Part shown: piece after piece, positions 38,649-47,741 of the stretch
How the letters are laid out: the number at the start of each line of letters is the position of its first letter
Numbering within the stretch: position 1 is the first letter of the stretch
Assembly: GCA_000242235.1 (NCBI GenBank)
Contig: JH590862.1
Coordinates: forward strand, 1-64,000
From: Stomatobaculum longum
GTDB lineage: Bacteria; Bacillota; Clostridia; Lachnospirales; Lachnospiraceae
Reading direction: 5' to 3'
DNA length: 64,000 nt
The notes under the pieces: model-generated
The model's database searches: none
The model's input: only the letters and a program-made list of their open reading frames with translations
Told to the model about the DNA's origin: nothing
Translations under genes and position numbers: made by a program

Positions 38649-40034
38649 TTACCCCACATAAAACATTCCCTTGGAATGCCTGATTGCATTGCCTGCTTTT
38701 ACATCTCCCACAAAGAAACATGCCATCGAAATCGGTCCGATTCTACCGAGATACATCGATACAATGACCACAATTCTTCCGAGCGCGCCAAGCTTCGGTG
38801 TAAGCGCTCTTGACAATCCAACCGTACCAAGTGCACTTGTAATCTCGTAGCAGGCATCCGTCAATCCGATATTCTCAACTGCCATCAAAAGCACGGTCAT
38901 CGTGAGTAAGACCGAAGCGCTTACCGCTACAATGGCCGCGGCTTTTCTCATCATCTCTGCCGATACGCTTCTATGAAAAATCACTGTCTCTTTTCTTCCG
39001 TTAATATAGGAATATGCATTCATGAAAACCAGAAAAGCAGTAACCGTCTTAACGCCGCCTGCGGTTCCTATCGGAGAGCCTCCGATAAACATTAAAATGT
39101 ATCCTATCAAACAAGAAATCTCTGTCAGTTTTTCCTGCGGTACCGACGCAAATCCCGCAGTTCTGAAACTTACAGATTGAAACAAGCTGTTGCAGAATTT
39201 GTCCCACAAATTCATATCTCCGATGGTTCCCGGATTGTTAAATTCTGCCGCCATGATTCCGACAGCACCGGTAATAATCAGTATTGCGGTGACAAGAAGT
39301 ACCAATTTCGTATGCTCCGGAAACCGTCTCACCGTTGTGACCGGTCCCAAACGATGACGGAAGCCCTGCTTGATGCCATCGACTACATCAAACCACACAA
39401 CGAAGCCGATTCCACCCAGAATAATGAGTAGCATGGTGGTAAACATGAGGAAAGGCGAATCCCTGAACTCCATCATACTGTTTGGGCCTGTGACATCCAT
39501 CCCCGCATTACAAAATGCAGAAACAGACTGAAAACAAGCTGCCCACAAACCTTTCAAAATACCGTACCTCGGTATAAACCTGCTTGCATAGAATAAGGCG
39601 CCCATACCTTCAAGCAAAAAAGTCCCTTTAAATATTCGCAACAGGAATGCCAAGTGTCCCCTATTTCGCTCAATATTCAGCGCACCACCCAGCAGTTTCC
39701 GATCTCCGAGCGTAAATTTCTTTTTCCCCATCAACATAAACAACGCCCCGACCGCAACGACACCGAGTCCTCCGATTTGTATCAGCAACAGAATGACCAT
39801 CTGCCCGAAAAGGCTCCAGTGCGCATATGTGTCCACAACCACAAGCCCGGTCACACACACAGATGTCGTTGCCGTAAACAGCGCTGTCAAAATCCCTGTA
39901 CTCTCTCCCTCCGCTGTCGCAAACGGAAGCATCAACAGAAGCGTTCCCAAGATAATGGCTAACAGAAAACTCAAGGGAATCAAGCGTTCAGGTGCGATTC
40001 TCATTTGCCTGCGTTTTATCAATTTTTTTATCAT
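38649..40034 (-). CDS. ktrB: Potassium channel/transporter subunit (TrkH/KtrB)
   Basis: About 461 residues with four M1-P-M2 repeats. Selectivity-filter-like loops include TTSVCVTGLVVVDT, SVSAFCNAGMDV, SVSFRTAGFASV and SALGTVGLSRALTP. Strong membrane segments run throughout. The start was set at ATG 40034, which follows AAAGAGAGAG; an in-frame TTG at 40070 or ATG at 40058 would add up to 12 residues. It forms the pore of a KtrAB or TrkAH sodium-coupled potassium uptake system together with the following gene. Confidence 0.92.
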   Translation of the reverse strand: MIKKLIKRRQMRIAPERLIPLSFLLAIILGTLLLMLPFATAEGESTGILTALFTATTSVCVTGLVVVDTYAHWSLFGQMVILLLIQIGGLGVVAVGALFMLMGKKKFTLGDRKLLGGALNIERNRGHLAFLLRIFKGTFLLEGMGALFYASRFIPRYGILKGLWAACFQSVSAFCNAGMDVTGPNSMMEFRDSPFLMFTTMLLIILGGIGFVVWFDVVDGIKQGFRHRLGPVTTVRRFPEHTKLVLLVTAILIITGAVGIMAAEFNNPGTIGDMNLWDKFCNSLFQSVSFRTAGFASVPQEKLTEISCLIGYILMFIGGSPIGTAGGVKTVTAFLVFMNAYSYINGRKETVIFHRSVSAEMMRKAAAIVAVSASVLLTMTVLLMAVENIGLTDACYEITSALGTVGLSRALTPKLGALGRIVVIVSMYLGRIGPISMACFFVGDVKAGNAIRHSKGMFYVG

Positions 40035-40089
40035 AGACTCTCTCTTTTTAACATTCATCTTATGAAACAACTACTGACAACCCATCCTT

Positions 40090-40118
40090 ATTATACGCAC
40101 ACCTTCCTTCCCTGTCAC
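40090..40118 (-). promoter_or_regulatory. ktr operon promoter
   Basis: Minus strand: -35 GTGACA (40113-40118), 17-nt spacer, consensus -10 TATAAT (40090-40095). The start of transcription would be near 40083. I saw no c-di-AMP riboswitch in the short leader. Confidence 0.75.
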
Positions 40119-40171
40119 TGTCTTCACTCCACAGCAGCCTTTCCACATTTCCCTTCGCTTTCCCGGATATA

Positions 40172-40201
40172 AAAGAGAGAGGCTCCCGCCTCTCTCTTTT
40201 C
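40172..40201 (-). terminator. Terminator after the lipoprotein locus
   Basis: On the minus strand AAAAGAGAGAGG pairs with CCTCTCTCTTTT around a 6-nt loop. It follows the stop codon at 40209 and separates the lipoprotein transcript from the ktr promoter. Confidence 0.8.
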
Positions 40202-40208
40202 GCCGCAC

Positions 40209-40383
40209 TCAGCGCACAGCCTTCACAAGCCGCAACATCTCTTGTTCCGTCAGTGGATGGGCCTCTGCTTCGACGGAATACGAATAGCCGTCTCTCGTCC
40301 ATGTCGCGAGAAACCGGCGCCCGTTTTCACCGCGAAGCGTGACATTTATGCCGTCAACGCGCTTTTCTACGGAAGTTCTGTTC
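40209..40383 (-). pseudogene. Remnant of a C-terminal DUF4367-like domain
   Basis: A frame directly downstream of the lipoprotein gene, shifted relative to it, encodes a compact domain end (GINVTLRGENGRRFLATWT, GYSYSVEAEAHPLTEQEM, LVKAV). This resembles the end of DUF4367-type domains of anti-sigma or lipoprotein-like proteins. No credible start codon or ribosome binding site exists for it; the nearest in-frame ATG (40454) lies inside the lipoprotein gene. It ends right before the terminator. It may be a frameshifted tail of the lipoprotein gene or of a lost gene. Confidence 0.5.
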
Positions 40384-41086
40384 CGAGCTCCAGTTTTTCT
40401 GTATCCAGTACCTCGGCGCTGCCGTCCGCTTTCCTCTGGACGGTCCGCAGGCAAAAACTTCTGTCGGCATTCGGGACTGCTCTGTTGCCGCAGAGAAGCG
40501 TATAGCTGTTCTCCGGCTCGCCCGCGCCGCCGATGTACGCAATCGGTTCGTAGACGCTGCCCACCTTGCCGGTGAGCGCTGCCTCAAACACCTCCTGTAC
40601 CGCGGGATTTACCTGCGGGGCACTGTCGCCGCTGTTATACTTCCACGCCGCCGTCATTCCGGCCGCTGCAGCGGGCAGCAACTCTCTGGTCCCGCGGAGT
40701 TCCGCCTTGCCGTCCAAATCCTCATAGACATTCACCAAGAGATATGAAGGCTCGGCATCCGGCACCACCGCCGTGCCCTTGCAGAGATAAGCGTAATTCG
40801 TCCCTGCGATCGGCTGCGAGCCAAGCACGGCAAGCACCTCGTACTTGTAGCCTGTCATCCCCTCCACAGCCGCAGTAAAGGCCTTCATCGCGTCGGCATT
40901 ATCCTCCGGCAAAAGGCTCCCCTGGTTGGCGCTCCAGCCGCCCGTCAGGATATCATCCCTTTCTCTCGTCTCTGTTTCCGCACTGCTCTCCGCAGCCGCG
41001 GCCGTGCTCGCCTGTGCCTTTCCCTGTCCGCAAGCTGCGAGCATCACACTCAACATAACCGCCGCCGTCATCAGTCTCTTCTTCAT
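40367..41086 (-). CDS. Predicted lipoprotein of unknown function
   Basis: 239 residues. The signal peptide has lipobox MLAAC with Cys19, followed by an Ala/Ser/Glu-rich spacer. The mature part has two related repeats, one containing NYAYLCKGTAVVPDAEPSYLL and one SYTLLCGNRAVPNADRSFCL, each ending in a short acidic segment. It should be anchored to the outer face of the membrane. The function is unknown. A frameshifted domain remnant overlaps its 3' end, so the original protein may have been longer. Confidence 0.75.
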   Translation of the reverse strand: MKKRLMTAAVMLSVMLAACGQGKAQASTAAAAESSAETETRERDDILTGGWSANQGSLLPEDNADAMKAFTAAVEGMTGYKYEVLAVLGSQPIAGTNYAYLCKGTAVVPDAEPSYLLVNVYEDLDGKAELRGTRELLPAAAAGMTAAWKYNSGDSAPQVNPAVQEVFEAALTGKVGSVYEPIAYIGGAGEPENSYTLLCGNRAVPNADRSFCLRTVQRKADGSAEVLDTEKLELGTELP

Positions 41087-41236
41087 CTCTGTCGCATCCT
41101 TTCTTGCTTTTCCCGCAGGACTTTTCCTGTTCTCACCCTATCAGACGGTTTCCGTCTCTCCAAGGTCACAGTTTCTCAGTTTTTTTTATTTTGCCCAGTC
41201 TTTTTTTCTTTTTCCGGAACAAGCCGCGAAAACAAA

Positions 41237-41275
41237 ACGGATGTCACCTCCCGCGAAAAGGGCGGTGACATCCGT
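41237..41275 (-). terminator. Terminator after the class A PBP gene
   Basis: On the minus strand ACGGATGTCACC and GGTGACATCCGT form a perfect 12-bp stem followed by TTTGTTTTC. It lies 36 nt after the stop codon. Confidence 0.85.
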
Positions 41276-41310
41276 TCGTGCAGTAAAAAACCGATTTCTT
41301 GGTTCCTGTC

Positions 41311-44043
41311 TCAGCTTTTCTTTTTCTTTCGCGGTGTGACCTTCGGCGCTTTCTTTTTCGGCGCTGCGGTGCTCTCCTTCTCTTTCTTCGGTTGCACCTT
41401 GCCGCTGCCCTTCTTATCCTCCGCCGTGCTCTCATCCGTCTTCTTCGTGTCGCCCGGTTTCAGACCCGGAATGCCGATTTCATCGTCCGGCGTGAGCGTG
41501 CGGGACGGCGGGAAGATGACAGCGGATGTGTGAATGTTACAGCGTCTCTGCGGTGTCAGGCGGGAGTCATCCGTCTCGACCTCCGAATCCGGCACCACCA
41601 TCACGACGCGGCTCGTAGTCGGGCAGTACGGCGTCGGCAGGAGCCCCGTGACAGCGCAGACCGACATGGTCGTGTGCTTGTCGCACATCTCGGTCGGAAT
41701 CGTGCCGCGCGCAAAGAATTCGGTGTAGACCGCATCGCCGCGCGGGTCGTTGCTGCAGACCCCCTTGACCGGGAGTTTGCCGGACTTCCGGCAGATGTCG
41801 GCGGTCACAATGCTGTCCGGCATCACAAAGCCCGGATCCGGCTTGCCCTGATGCACCTGCTCCATAATCTTCCGCCAGATGTCCTTGTGGAAGGAGTTGC
41901 CGCCGTTGCCGTCCGTGAGCGGCTGGTTGTCGTCGCAACCGCCCCAGATGCCCGCCGTATAGTAGGGCGTGAAGCCCACAAACCAGACGTCCACGTTGTT
42001 GCTCGTGGTGCCGGACTTGCCGGCGCTGCTCATGTTCGAGGGCTTGGCGCGCGTGCTCGTCGTATTGACATTGATGCCGCTGCTCGCAAATTTGCGGTTC
42101 GGCAGCATGGACTGCTGCAGCGCATCCGTCAGCAGAAAAGCGGTCGAATCCTTGATCACGCGGTGCTGCTCCGGGTTATTCTCGAGGAGCACTTTGCCGT
42201 TGTGATCCAGAATTTTGGTGTAGAACACCGGCTTCGTGTAGACACCCTGGTTTGCGATTGCCGCAAAGGCCGCCGTGAGCTCCAGGTTGTTGACGCCCTT
42301 GGTGAGGCCGCCGAGCGCCATGGCCGGGTTATAGTCCGAGTCCGTGAGGCTCGTGATGCCGAACTTCTTGCTGTACTCCGCGCCGAGCTGCGGACTCACG
42401 GTTTCCATGAGGCAGCGCACCGCAACAATGTTCATCGAGTACATAATGCCATCGCGGATGCTGGACCAGCCGAGATAGTTGTCGTCGCCGTACCAGTTCC
42501 GGAACTGCTTGCCGTTTGCCTCATAGGGGCCGTCGTAGTAGACGGAGCCGAGCGTCTGCCCGCAGGCATCGATGGCCGGCGCAAACGCGGACAAGACCTT
42601 GAAGGTCGAACCCGGCTGCCGGTAGGAATCCGTCGCGCGGTTTAAGGAGAGCGAGACGGTCTTCTCGCCGCGGCCGCCCGAGAGCGCCTTTACCTGTCCC
42701 GTGCTCTGCTCCATCAGCACAAACGAATCCTGCGGCTCGAGGATGATGTGCAGGCTCTCGCCGACAATCTGATCCTCGGCGGGATTCACGACGCTCGCCC
42801 GGAAAGCCTCGGCATCTGCCTTCGCCTCGGCATCCGTCCGGTACAGACCGTCAAAGTCTTTCCCCTTGTTGGCGAGCACGTTGCGCTCGCTGTAATTCTG
42901 CACCTCGCCGTTTGCGCGCTTCACCGAGAGGCGGTATTCGAGCGCGTACTTGGTGACCGCATAGTTCGCGGGGTTATTGATCTCGCCGTCCACAATCGCC
43001 TGTAGCGCAGGGTCCTGGGTCGTGTAAATCGAGAGACCGCCGCTGTAGAGGAGGTTATGCGCCTGCGTGTCGGTATAGCCGAACTTGTCCTTCAGATCCT
43101 GCTGCACCTGGCTCACAAGTTCGTCGGTAAAGTAGCTGTAGGTGTGGGTCGCCTTCTCCTTGGAAACCAGGTCGGCGTTCTCAATGCGGTCGTAGACATT
43201 GTCCGCGAGTGCCGCCTCCTGCTCCTCCTTGGTGATGTAACCCTGCCGCAGCATATAGCGGAGTATCACCTTCCGCTTCTCCTCGTTTGCCTGCCGTCCC
43301 GTAATGGGGTTTAAGCGCGAGGGGTTCTGGGTGATGCCGGCGAGCACGGTGCACTCCGAGAGCGTCAAATCCTTGACCTCTTTGTTGAAGTAGCGCCGCG
43401 AAGCCACTTTTACGCCGAGTGCATTGCTACCGAGGTTGATGGTATTCAGGTAGTTCGTCAGAATAACTTCCTTGCTCATGATGCGCTCGAGCTTCATCGC
43501 AAGGTACTGCTCCTGAATTTTTCGGGTCAGTTTCTCGCCGAAGCTCTTTTCCCGGCCGCCGTTGAAGAGATTGTTTTTGATGAGCTGCTGGGTGATGGTC
43601 GAGCCGCCGCCCGAACTCGAAGTCCCGCGAATCACACCGACAACCGCGCGCATAATGGAGCGCGTGTCGACGCCGTTGTGCTGCCAGAACCTCTCGTCCT
43701 CGATCGCGACAAAGGCGTTAATCAGGTTCTTCGGCAATTCCTCATAAGTCGCCTCTTCGCGGTTCGAGCCCGCCATGACCAAAGTCTCCACCTGATTTCC
43801 TGTCGCATCGTAGACCGAAGTCGCAAAGCCCATCGGGGCAATGCTGTCCGGCTTGAGCTCCGGCGCCGAGTCCACAATGCCGCGGATCGCGCCGAGCACA
43901 AAGGACACCGCGAGCGCGGCAACCAAGAGCAACAGCATGAGCACCACGCGGACTGCCGTGAGAGAGATCAGATTTTTCAGTTTGCTCCGGTGCGCGTCCC
44001 TGTCCTGCAACGCGCGCTCCACGGAATTTCTTCCAAAATCCAC
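41311..44043 (-). CDS. pbpA: Class A penicillin-binding protein (bifunctional PBP1)
   Basis: 910 residues. A short cytoplasmic N-terminus and a membrane anchor (about 34-52) precede a GT51 glycosyltransferase domain (about 85-260: EDERFWQHNGVD and GGSTITQQLIKN). The transpeptidase domain follows (about 430-720) with SxxK in PGSTFK (Ser479), SMN, and KSGT near 676. The C-terminal about 60 residues are Lys/Glu/Pro-rich. It polymerises and crosslinks peptidoglycan at the outer membrane face. It has a GTG start with AAAGGAG. The gene symbol is approximate; similar genes are called ponA or mrcA. Confidence 0.94.
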   Translation of the reverse strand: MDFGRNSVERALQDRDAHRSKLKNLISLTAVRVVLMLLLLVAALAVSFVLGAIRGIVDSAPELKPDSIAPMGFATSVYDATGNQVETLVMAGSNREEATYEELPKNLINAFVAIEDERFWQHNGVDTRSIMRAVVGVIRGTSSSGGGSTITQQLIKNNLFNGGREKSFGEKLTRKIQEQYLAMKLERIMSKEVILTNYLNTINLGSNALGVKVASRRYFNKEVKDLTLSECTVLAGITQNPSRLNPITGRQANEEKRKVILRYMLRQGYITKEEQEAALADNVYDRIENADLVSKEKATHTYSYFTDELVSQVQQDLKDKFGYTDTQAHNLLYSGGLSIYTTQDPALQAIVDGEINNPANYAVTKYALEYRLSVKRANGEVQNYSERNVLANKGKDFDGLYRTDAEAKADAEAFRASVVNPAEDQIVGESLHIILEPQDSFVLMEQSTGQVKALSGGRGEKTVSLSLNRATDSYRQPGSTFKVLSAFAPAIDACGQTLGSVYYDGPYEANGKQFRNWYGDDNYLGWSSIRDGIMYSMNIVAVRCLMETVSPQLGAEYSKKFGITSLTDSDYNPAMALGGLTKGVNNLELTAAFAAIANQGVYTKPVFYTKILDHNGKVLLENNPEQHRVIKDSTAFLLTDALQQSMLPNRKFASSGINVNTTSTRAKPSNMSSAGKSGTTSNNVDVWFVGFTPYYTAGIWGGCDDNQPLTDGNGGNSFHKDIWRKIMEQVHQGKPDPGFVMPDSIVTADICRKSGKLPVKGVCSNDPRGDAVYTEFFARGTIPTEMCDKHTTMSVCAVTGLLPTPYCPTTSRVVMVVPDSEVETDDSRLTPQRRCNIHTSAVIFPPSRTLTPDDEIGIPGLKPGDTKKTDESTAEDKKGSGKVQPKKEKESTAAPKKKAPKVTPRKKKKS

Positions 44044-44151
44044 TGCGCACTCCTTTGAAAAAATTTTGAGAGTTCACCCTAGTATATCATGAGTCACCCC
44101 TGAACTCCAGTAATCCCCCGCCGGCTTCCCGCAGGGCCTTTGCCGCTCTCC

Positions 44152-44181
44152 TTGCATTTTGGCTGTCCGCAATGCTATGCT
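44152..44181 (+). promoter_or_regulatory. yigZ promoter
   Basis: TTGCAT (44152-44157), 18-nt spacer, extended -10 TGC-TATGCT (44176-44181), about 58 nt before the start. The same extended -10 appears upstream of asnA. Confidence 0.5.
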
Positions 44182-44239
44182 AGGATTTCAGCAAAATATT
44201 CCTGTCACAGCGTCCTAAGACAGAACGAGGAGGTCCTTC

Positions 44240-44905
44240 ATGCCCGAGTGCCGGTATACCCTACTAAGGAGCGGCAGAGCCGAACTGGAAGAAAAGAAAT
44301 CGCGCTTCCTGGCGCAGAGTTTCTTTGTGCGGAGCGAGGCAGAGGTCGCGGAAATCCTGACTGCCGTCCGGAAAGAACACTACGACGCCCGGCATGTCTG
44401 CTCTGCCTATGTGCTCTTTGGCAATCCGCCGCTTGAAAAGTCCTCCGACGACGGCGAACCCGCAAAGACCGCGGGGCTCCCGATGTTAGACCTGCTCCGC
44501 GCGGCTTCGCTCTGCAATACACTCGTCACGGTGACCCGCTACTTCGGCGGCATCAAGCTCGGCACCGGCGGCCTGGTCCGCGCCTATACGGCGGCGGCCA
44601 AAGGCGCTCTTGAACAGGCGGTCATCGCGGAATTGTTGCCTGCCGTGCGACTCTCTCTGACCGTCGACTACGGTCTCTACGGAAAAGTGTCCCGCCTCGC
44701 CGAGGACTGTGCGGGCACTGTGCTCTCCCTCGACTTTCTCGCAGAAGTATCCCTCTGCCTCCTCTTTCGGGCAGAGGACAGCGCGCGCTTTCTCGCCGCG
44801 CTGACCGAGCTCTCGGGCGGCAGCCTGACACCCGACAGCGCTGAAACCCTGACCTGTGTCGAGCGGGACGGAAAGCTCACGCCCATACAGCTTAGCGCCT
44901 GCTGA
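44240..44905 (+). CDS. yigZ: YigZ/IMPACT-family protein
   Basis: 221 residues with the UPF0029 N-terminal domain, including EEKKSRFLAQSFFVRSE, HVCSAYVLFG, SSDDGEPAKTAGLPML and VTRYFGGIKLGTGGLVRAY, plus the small C-terminal YigZ domain. Relatives are linked to translation control or RNA binding, but the bacterial biochemical role is not settled. Its ribosome binding site is GAGGAGGTCCTTC. It is monocistronic and divergent from the PBP gene. Confidence 0.9.
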   Translation: MPECRYTLLRSGRAELEEKKSRFLAQSFFVRSEAEVAEILTAVRKEHYDARHVCSAYVLFGNPPLEKSSDDGEPAKTAGLPMLDLLRAASLCNTLVTVTRYFGGIKLGTGGLVRAYTAAAKGALEQAVIAELLPAVRLSLTVDYGLYGKVSRLAEDCAGTVLSLDFLAEVSLCLLFRAEDSARFLAALTELSGGSLTPDSAETLTCVERDGKLTPIQLSAC

Positions 44906-44925
44906 AAACACGCCCCCGCAAGCAA

Positions 44926-44959
44926 AGACCCGAACCCTCCGAAGGGTTCGGGTCTTTTG
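44926..44959 (+). terminator. yigZ terminator
   Basis: AGACCCGAACCC and GGGTTCGGGTCT form a 12-bp stem followed by TTTT. It probably also serves the convergent TPR operon. Confidence 0.85.
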
Positions 44960-45001
44960 TTCTGTTTGTTCCTTTTCTCTGTTTGTTCTTTACACAGCGT
45001 T

Positions 45002-46345
45002 TTACTGCGTTTTCTCGCTCTCCGCCTGTCTCGCGAGTTCTGTGCCCGGGAAGCGCGATATGACTTCCGCAAAAAAGGTATTCGCGTTTTCCGTGTCTCC
45101 GAGCGCCTTGTAGGCCATAGCCTTCCGGAAGAGCGCCGGCTCGTAATTCTGATTGATCGCGAGCGACTTGTCGTAGAGATCGATGGCCGCCCGGTAATTG
45201 CCCGCCTGGAACTGCACTTCGGCGCGGCTGTAGAGGCTTAGGTACCCCTCGCTGTTCATTTTTCCGGCGACCGACTGATAAATCTGCTGCACCGAGACGC
45301 CGCTGCCGTCGTCGATGTCGGTGAGCTGAGACACATCGAGGGTCGCGTAGAGCTCGGCCGCATGCGCATAGTCGTTATTCCGGAAGTCGTTCAGAATGCC
45401 CGCGAGCTTCTGGTACTGCGAGAGCTTGCTGTTTTCGCCCTCGGTCAGCATGTCGACCTGACTCTGCAGCGCGCTCTTCTCCTCCTCCGCGCTGCTGTGG
45501 TTCACCTCGACATCGCGGAGCGCGCTGTTTGCGGAGGCGAGCTTCCGGTCCATCTCCCGGAGCTCGGCGTTATGACTCGAATTCAGCTCGGCCCGCTTGG
45601 TCGGCATATAGAGAAAAATCACTGCCGCCGCACCGATTAACAGGCCGATGGCAATGTTCAGACCAGTCTGCCAGCCCGTGCTCTCGCGGTATGTCGAGGG
45701 AATCAGAACCTCGTCGTCCGACATTTCCCGGTGCGAATAGGTTCTGGAGCCGTTATCGATTTCCTCTCTGGGCTTATCCTGCTTTTTCTGGATGCGCCGC
45801 TTCTCCTGCTCGGCGGCATCCGCATAGCGCACCGCCGTCTGGTTCATGCGGTCGGTTTTCCGCACCAGTTTGAGATAATGATCCGCCCGCTTATAATCGC
45901 CCGCCTCGATATAGAGGAGCGAGAGCAGGAGCCCCGCCCGCACATAGTTCGGATGCTGGGCGACGATACCGGCGAGCTGATGAATCGCCGTGTCGTAATT
46001 GCCGTTTTTCGCTGCCTCAAGTGCCACATTGTAGCGCTCAATCATCTTCGAGAATGAAGCGAGCTGCCCGCCGCGCCGTCTGACATCGTCGAGATAAAAG
46101 ACCGCGCGGTTGTTTTCGGTTCGGAGGTCAATGCTGATGACCCACTGCACGAGCGCATCGCCGACCTCTCCCATCTCATAGAAAATGAGTCCCAGGAGAT
46201 TTCTGGCATCCGTCAGATCTTTGTTGAGCTCCAGGGCGCGCTTTAAGTACGGCACCGCCCCGGATAAATCCCTCTGTCTCGCGAGCTGCAGGCCGCGATT
46301 GTAGCAGCTGTTGGCCGCCCGAACGCTGCGCTCCAGTACATTCAT
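45002..46345 (-). CDS. Membrane-anchored TPR protein
   Basis: 447 residues. N-terminal TPR motifs (about 1-190, for example YLKRALELNKDLTDARNLLG) are followed by a charged linker, one membrane helix (about 230-250: GLNIAIGLLIGAAAVIFLYM), a coiled coil (about 255-305) and two further TPRs (about 370-440: YRAAIDLYDKSLAINQNYEP). The lack of a signal peptide places the N-terminal TPRs in the cytoplasm and the C-terminal ones outside. It overlaps the 48-codon microgene by 4 nt (ATGA) and closes the valS-folC operon. A scaffold role in envelope or cell division is possible but not shown. Confidence 0.85.
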   Translation of the reverse strand: MNVLERSVRAANSCYNRGLQLARQRDLSGAVPYLKRALELNKDLTDARNLLGLIFYEMGEVGDALVQWVISIDLRTENNRAVFYLDDVRRRGGQLASFSKMIERYNVALEAAKNGNYDTAIHQLAGIVAQHPNYVRAGLLLSLLYIEAGDYKRADHYLKLVRKTDRMNQTAVRYADAAEQEKRRIQKKQDKPREEIDNGSRTYSHREMSDDEVLIPSTYRESTGWQTGLNIAIGLLIGAAAVIFLYMPTKRAELNSSHNAELREMDRKLASANSALRDVEVNHSSAEEEKSALQSQVDMLTEGENSKLSQYQKLAGILNDFRNNDYAHAAELYATLDVSQLTDIDDGSGVSVQQIYQSVAGKMNSEGYLSLYSRAEVQFQAGNYRAAIDLYDKSLAINQNYEPALFRKAMAYKALGDTENANTFFAEVISRFPGTELARQAESEKTQ

Positions 46346-46488
46346 GCTTCTGTCTCTCCGCTCCGCTTTAAGAGCTCCATCAAAATATCCTTCATATCCG
46401 TGAGATCGCTCCGCACAATCGCATCTTCCACCGCCGAAATCTCAAGGCTCGAGCGGTAGTTCCGGATCTCCTCGTCAAAATTAATCAT
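46342..46488 (-). CDS. 48-residue microprotein between folC and the TPR gene
   Basis: A small frame reading MINFDEEIRNYRSSLEISAV at its start, acidic and helical, ending LMELLKRSGETEA. Its ATG overlaps the folC stop codon (ATGA) and its own stop overlaps the TPR gene's ATG, so it is tied by translational coupling on both sides. The residue composition is protein-like and the reading frame fills exactly the gap between the two genes. The family is unknown; it may help fold or regulate the TPR protein. Confidence 0.75.
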   Translation of the reverse strand: MINFDEEIRNYRSSLEISAVEDAIVRSDLTDMKDILMELLKRSGETEA

Positions 46489-47729
46489 TTGCTTTCCTCC
46501 GCCAAAATTTCACCTGCCAGATAGAGCGAGCCCGCAATGAATAAAATCGCATCCTCCGCCTGCTCCCCTCTCGCCTGCCGGAGGGCTTCCCCGACACTCC
46601 CGTATGTCTTCACCGCAACGGCCCCTTTGTTGCGGTAGATGTCCGCGAGTGTGTGCACCTCCGTTCCGCGCGAAGTGTGAAGCGGTGCGAGGTAAATGCA
46701 GGCCGGATGCAGGACTTTCACAAAGGTCTCCGCAATCGCAGCGAGTTCCTTATCCTGCACGGACGAAGTCAACAGGAGCGGCTTCTTGCCGCGCTTTGCC
46801 GCAAGCGCTGCCCCGGCCTCCGCCATCCGCAGCACGCCGTCCGCATTGTGCGCGCCGTCCAGAAACACATCGGGATGTATTTCCTGCATGCGGGCCGTCC
46901 AGACTGTCGCGCGGACGGCCTCCGGAAAGGAGACGGCCGCCGTACGTCGCCGTGCGTCCCCTGTCTCGCCTTCCGAAAAGACCTGAAATGCCTTCGCGGC
47001 GAGCGCCGCATTTTCCCGCTGATACGGAGCCGGCAGAAAAGCAAAGCGCGTGTCCGTCCGGTCAGGCGCGACCGGATAGGCGGGTGCCTGCATCTCCCGC
47101 GCCTTCGCCGCAATGATGTCCGCGACCGAAGGCACGGCGTCCAGATAGACCACCGGGACCTTTTTCTTGATGATGCCCGCCTTTTCCGCCGCAATTTTCT
47201 CTACCGTGTCGCCGAGATACTGCATGTGATCCAGGCTTATGCTGGTCAGCACGGTGAGGCAGGGCGCGCAGCTGTTGGTCGCGTCGAGCCTTCCGCCGAG
47301 TCCGGTCTCAAGTACAACAACTTCACAACCCGCCTCCCGGAAGAGCAGCATGGCCATGTAGTAGAGATACTCAAAGTAGGCGGGAAAGTTCCGGCCGGCC
47401 CGTACCTCTGCCTCCCCTTGGCGCTTCACCGTCTCCGCGGCTGCCCGAAAGACTTCCGAAGAGACCATCTTCCCGTCGATTAAGATGCGCTCCCGTATAT
47501 CCACGAGATGCGGCGAGACAAAGGTGCCGACACGGTACCCCGCGCGGCGCAGTGCCTCCGTCAGATAGGCGCAGACAGAACCCTTGCCGTTGGTCCCCGC
47601 GACATGAATGACCCGGAACGCGCGGTCCGGCGCGCCGAGCGCATCTAAAAATGCCCTGACTTCCGGTACGGAAGTCTTCTTCTCGCCCCACATGGGCAAA
47701 TCATCGGGGCAACGCCTCTCTTCCGCCAT
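46485..47729 (-). CDS. folC: Folylpolyglutamate synthase / dihydrofolate synthase
   Basis: 414 residues of the Mur-ligase superfamily. The P-loop is HVAGTNGKGSVCAYL, then FVSPHLVDIRERI, GLGGRLDATN and the omega-loop SISLDHMQYLG. The C-terminal domain has DGAHNADGV. The enzyme adds glutamate tails to folates and may also make dihydrofolate. The N-terminus is slightly shorter than usual (P-loop by residue about 43). It is 12 nt behind valS with GAGGGAAAACG. Confidence 0.93.
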   Translation of the reverse strand: MAEERRCPDDLPMWGEKKTSVPEVRAFLDALGAPDRAFRVIHVAGTNGKGSVCAYLTEALRRAGYRVGTFVSPHLVDIRERILIDGKMVSSEVFRAAAETVKRQGEAEVRAGRNFPAYFEYLYYMAMLLFREAGCEVVVLETGLGGRLDATNSCAPCLTVLTSISLDHMQYLGDTVEKIAAEKAGIIKKKVPVVYLDAVPSVADIIAAKAREMQAPAYPVAPDRTDTRFAFLPAPYQRENAALAAKAFQVFSEGETGDARRRTAAVSFPEAVRATVWTARMQEIHPDVFLDGAHNADGVLRMAEAGAALAAKRGKKPLLLTSSVQDKELAAIAETFVKVLHPACIYLAPLHTSRGTEVHTLADIYRNKGAVAVKTYGSVGEALRQARGEQAEDAILFIAGSLYLAGEILAEESK

Positions 47730-47741
47730 CGTTTTCCCTCG

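Noticed and set aside
40034-40090. c-di-AMP (ydaO-type) riboswitch ahead of ktrB
   Set aside because: The leader between the promoter and the start codon is only about 50 nt, far too short for that aptamer.
40209-41086. Programmed ribosomal frameshift joining the lipoprotein and the DUF4367-like end
   Set aside because: No slippery heptamer followed by a strong stem was evident at the junction. A frameshift mutation or gene remnant is more likely.
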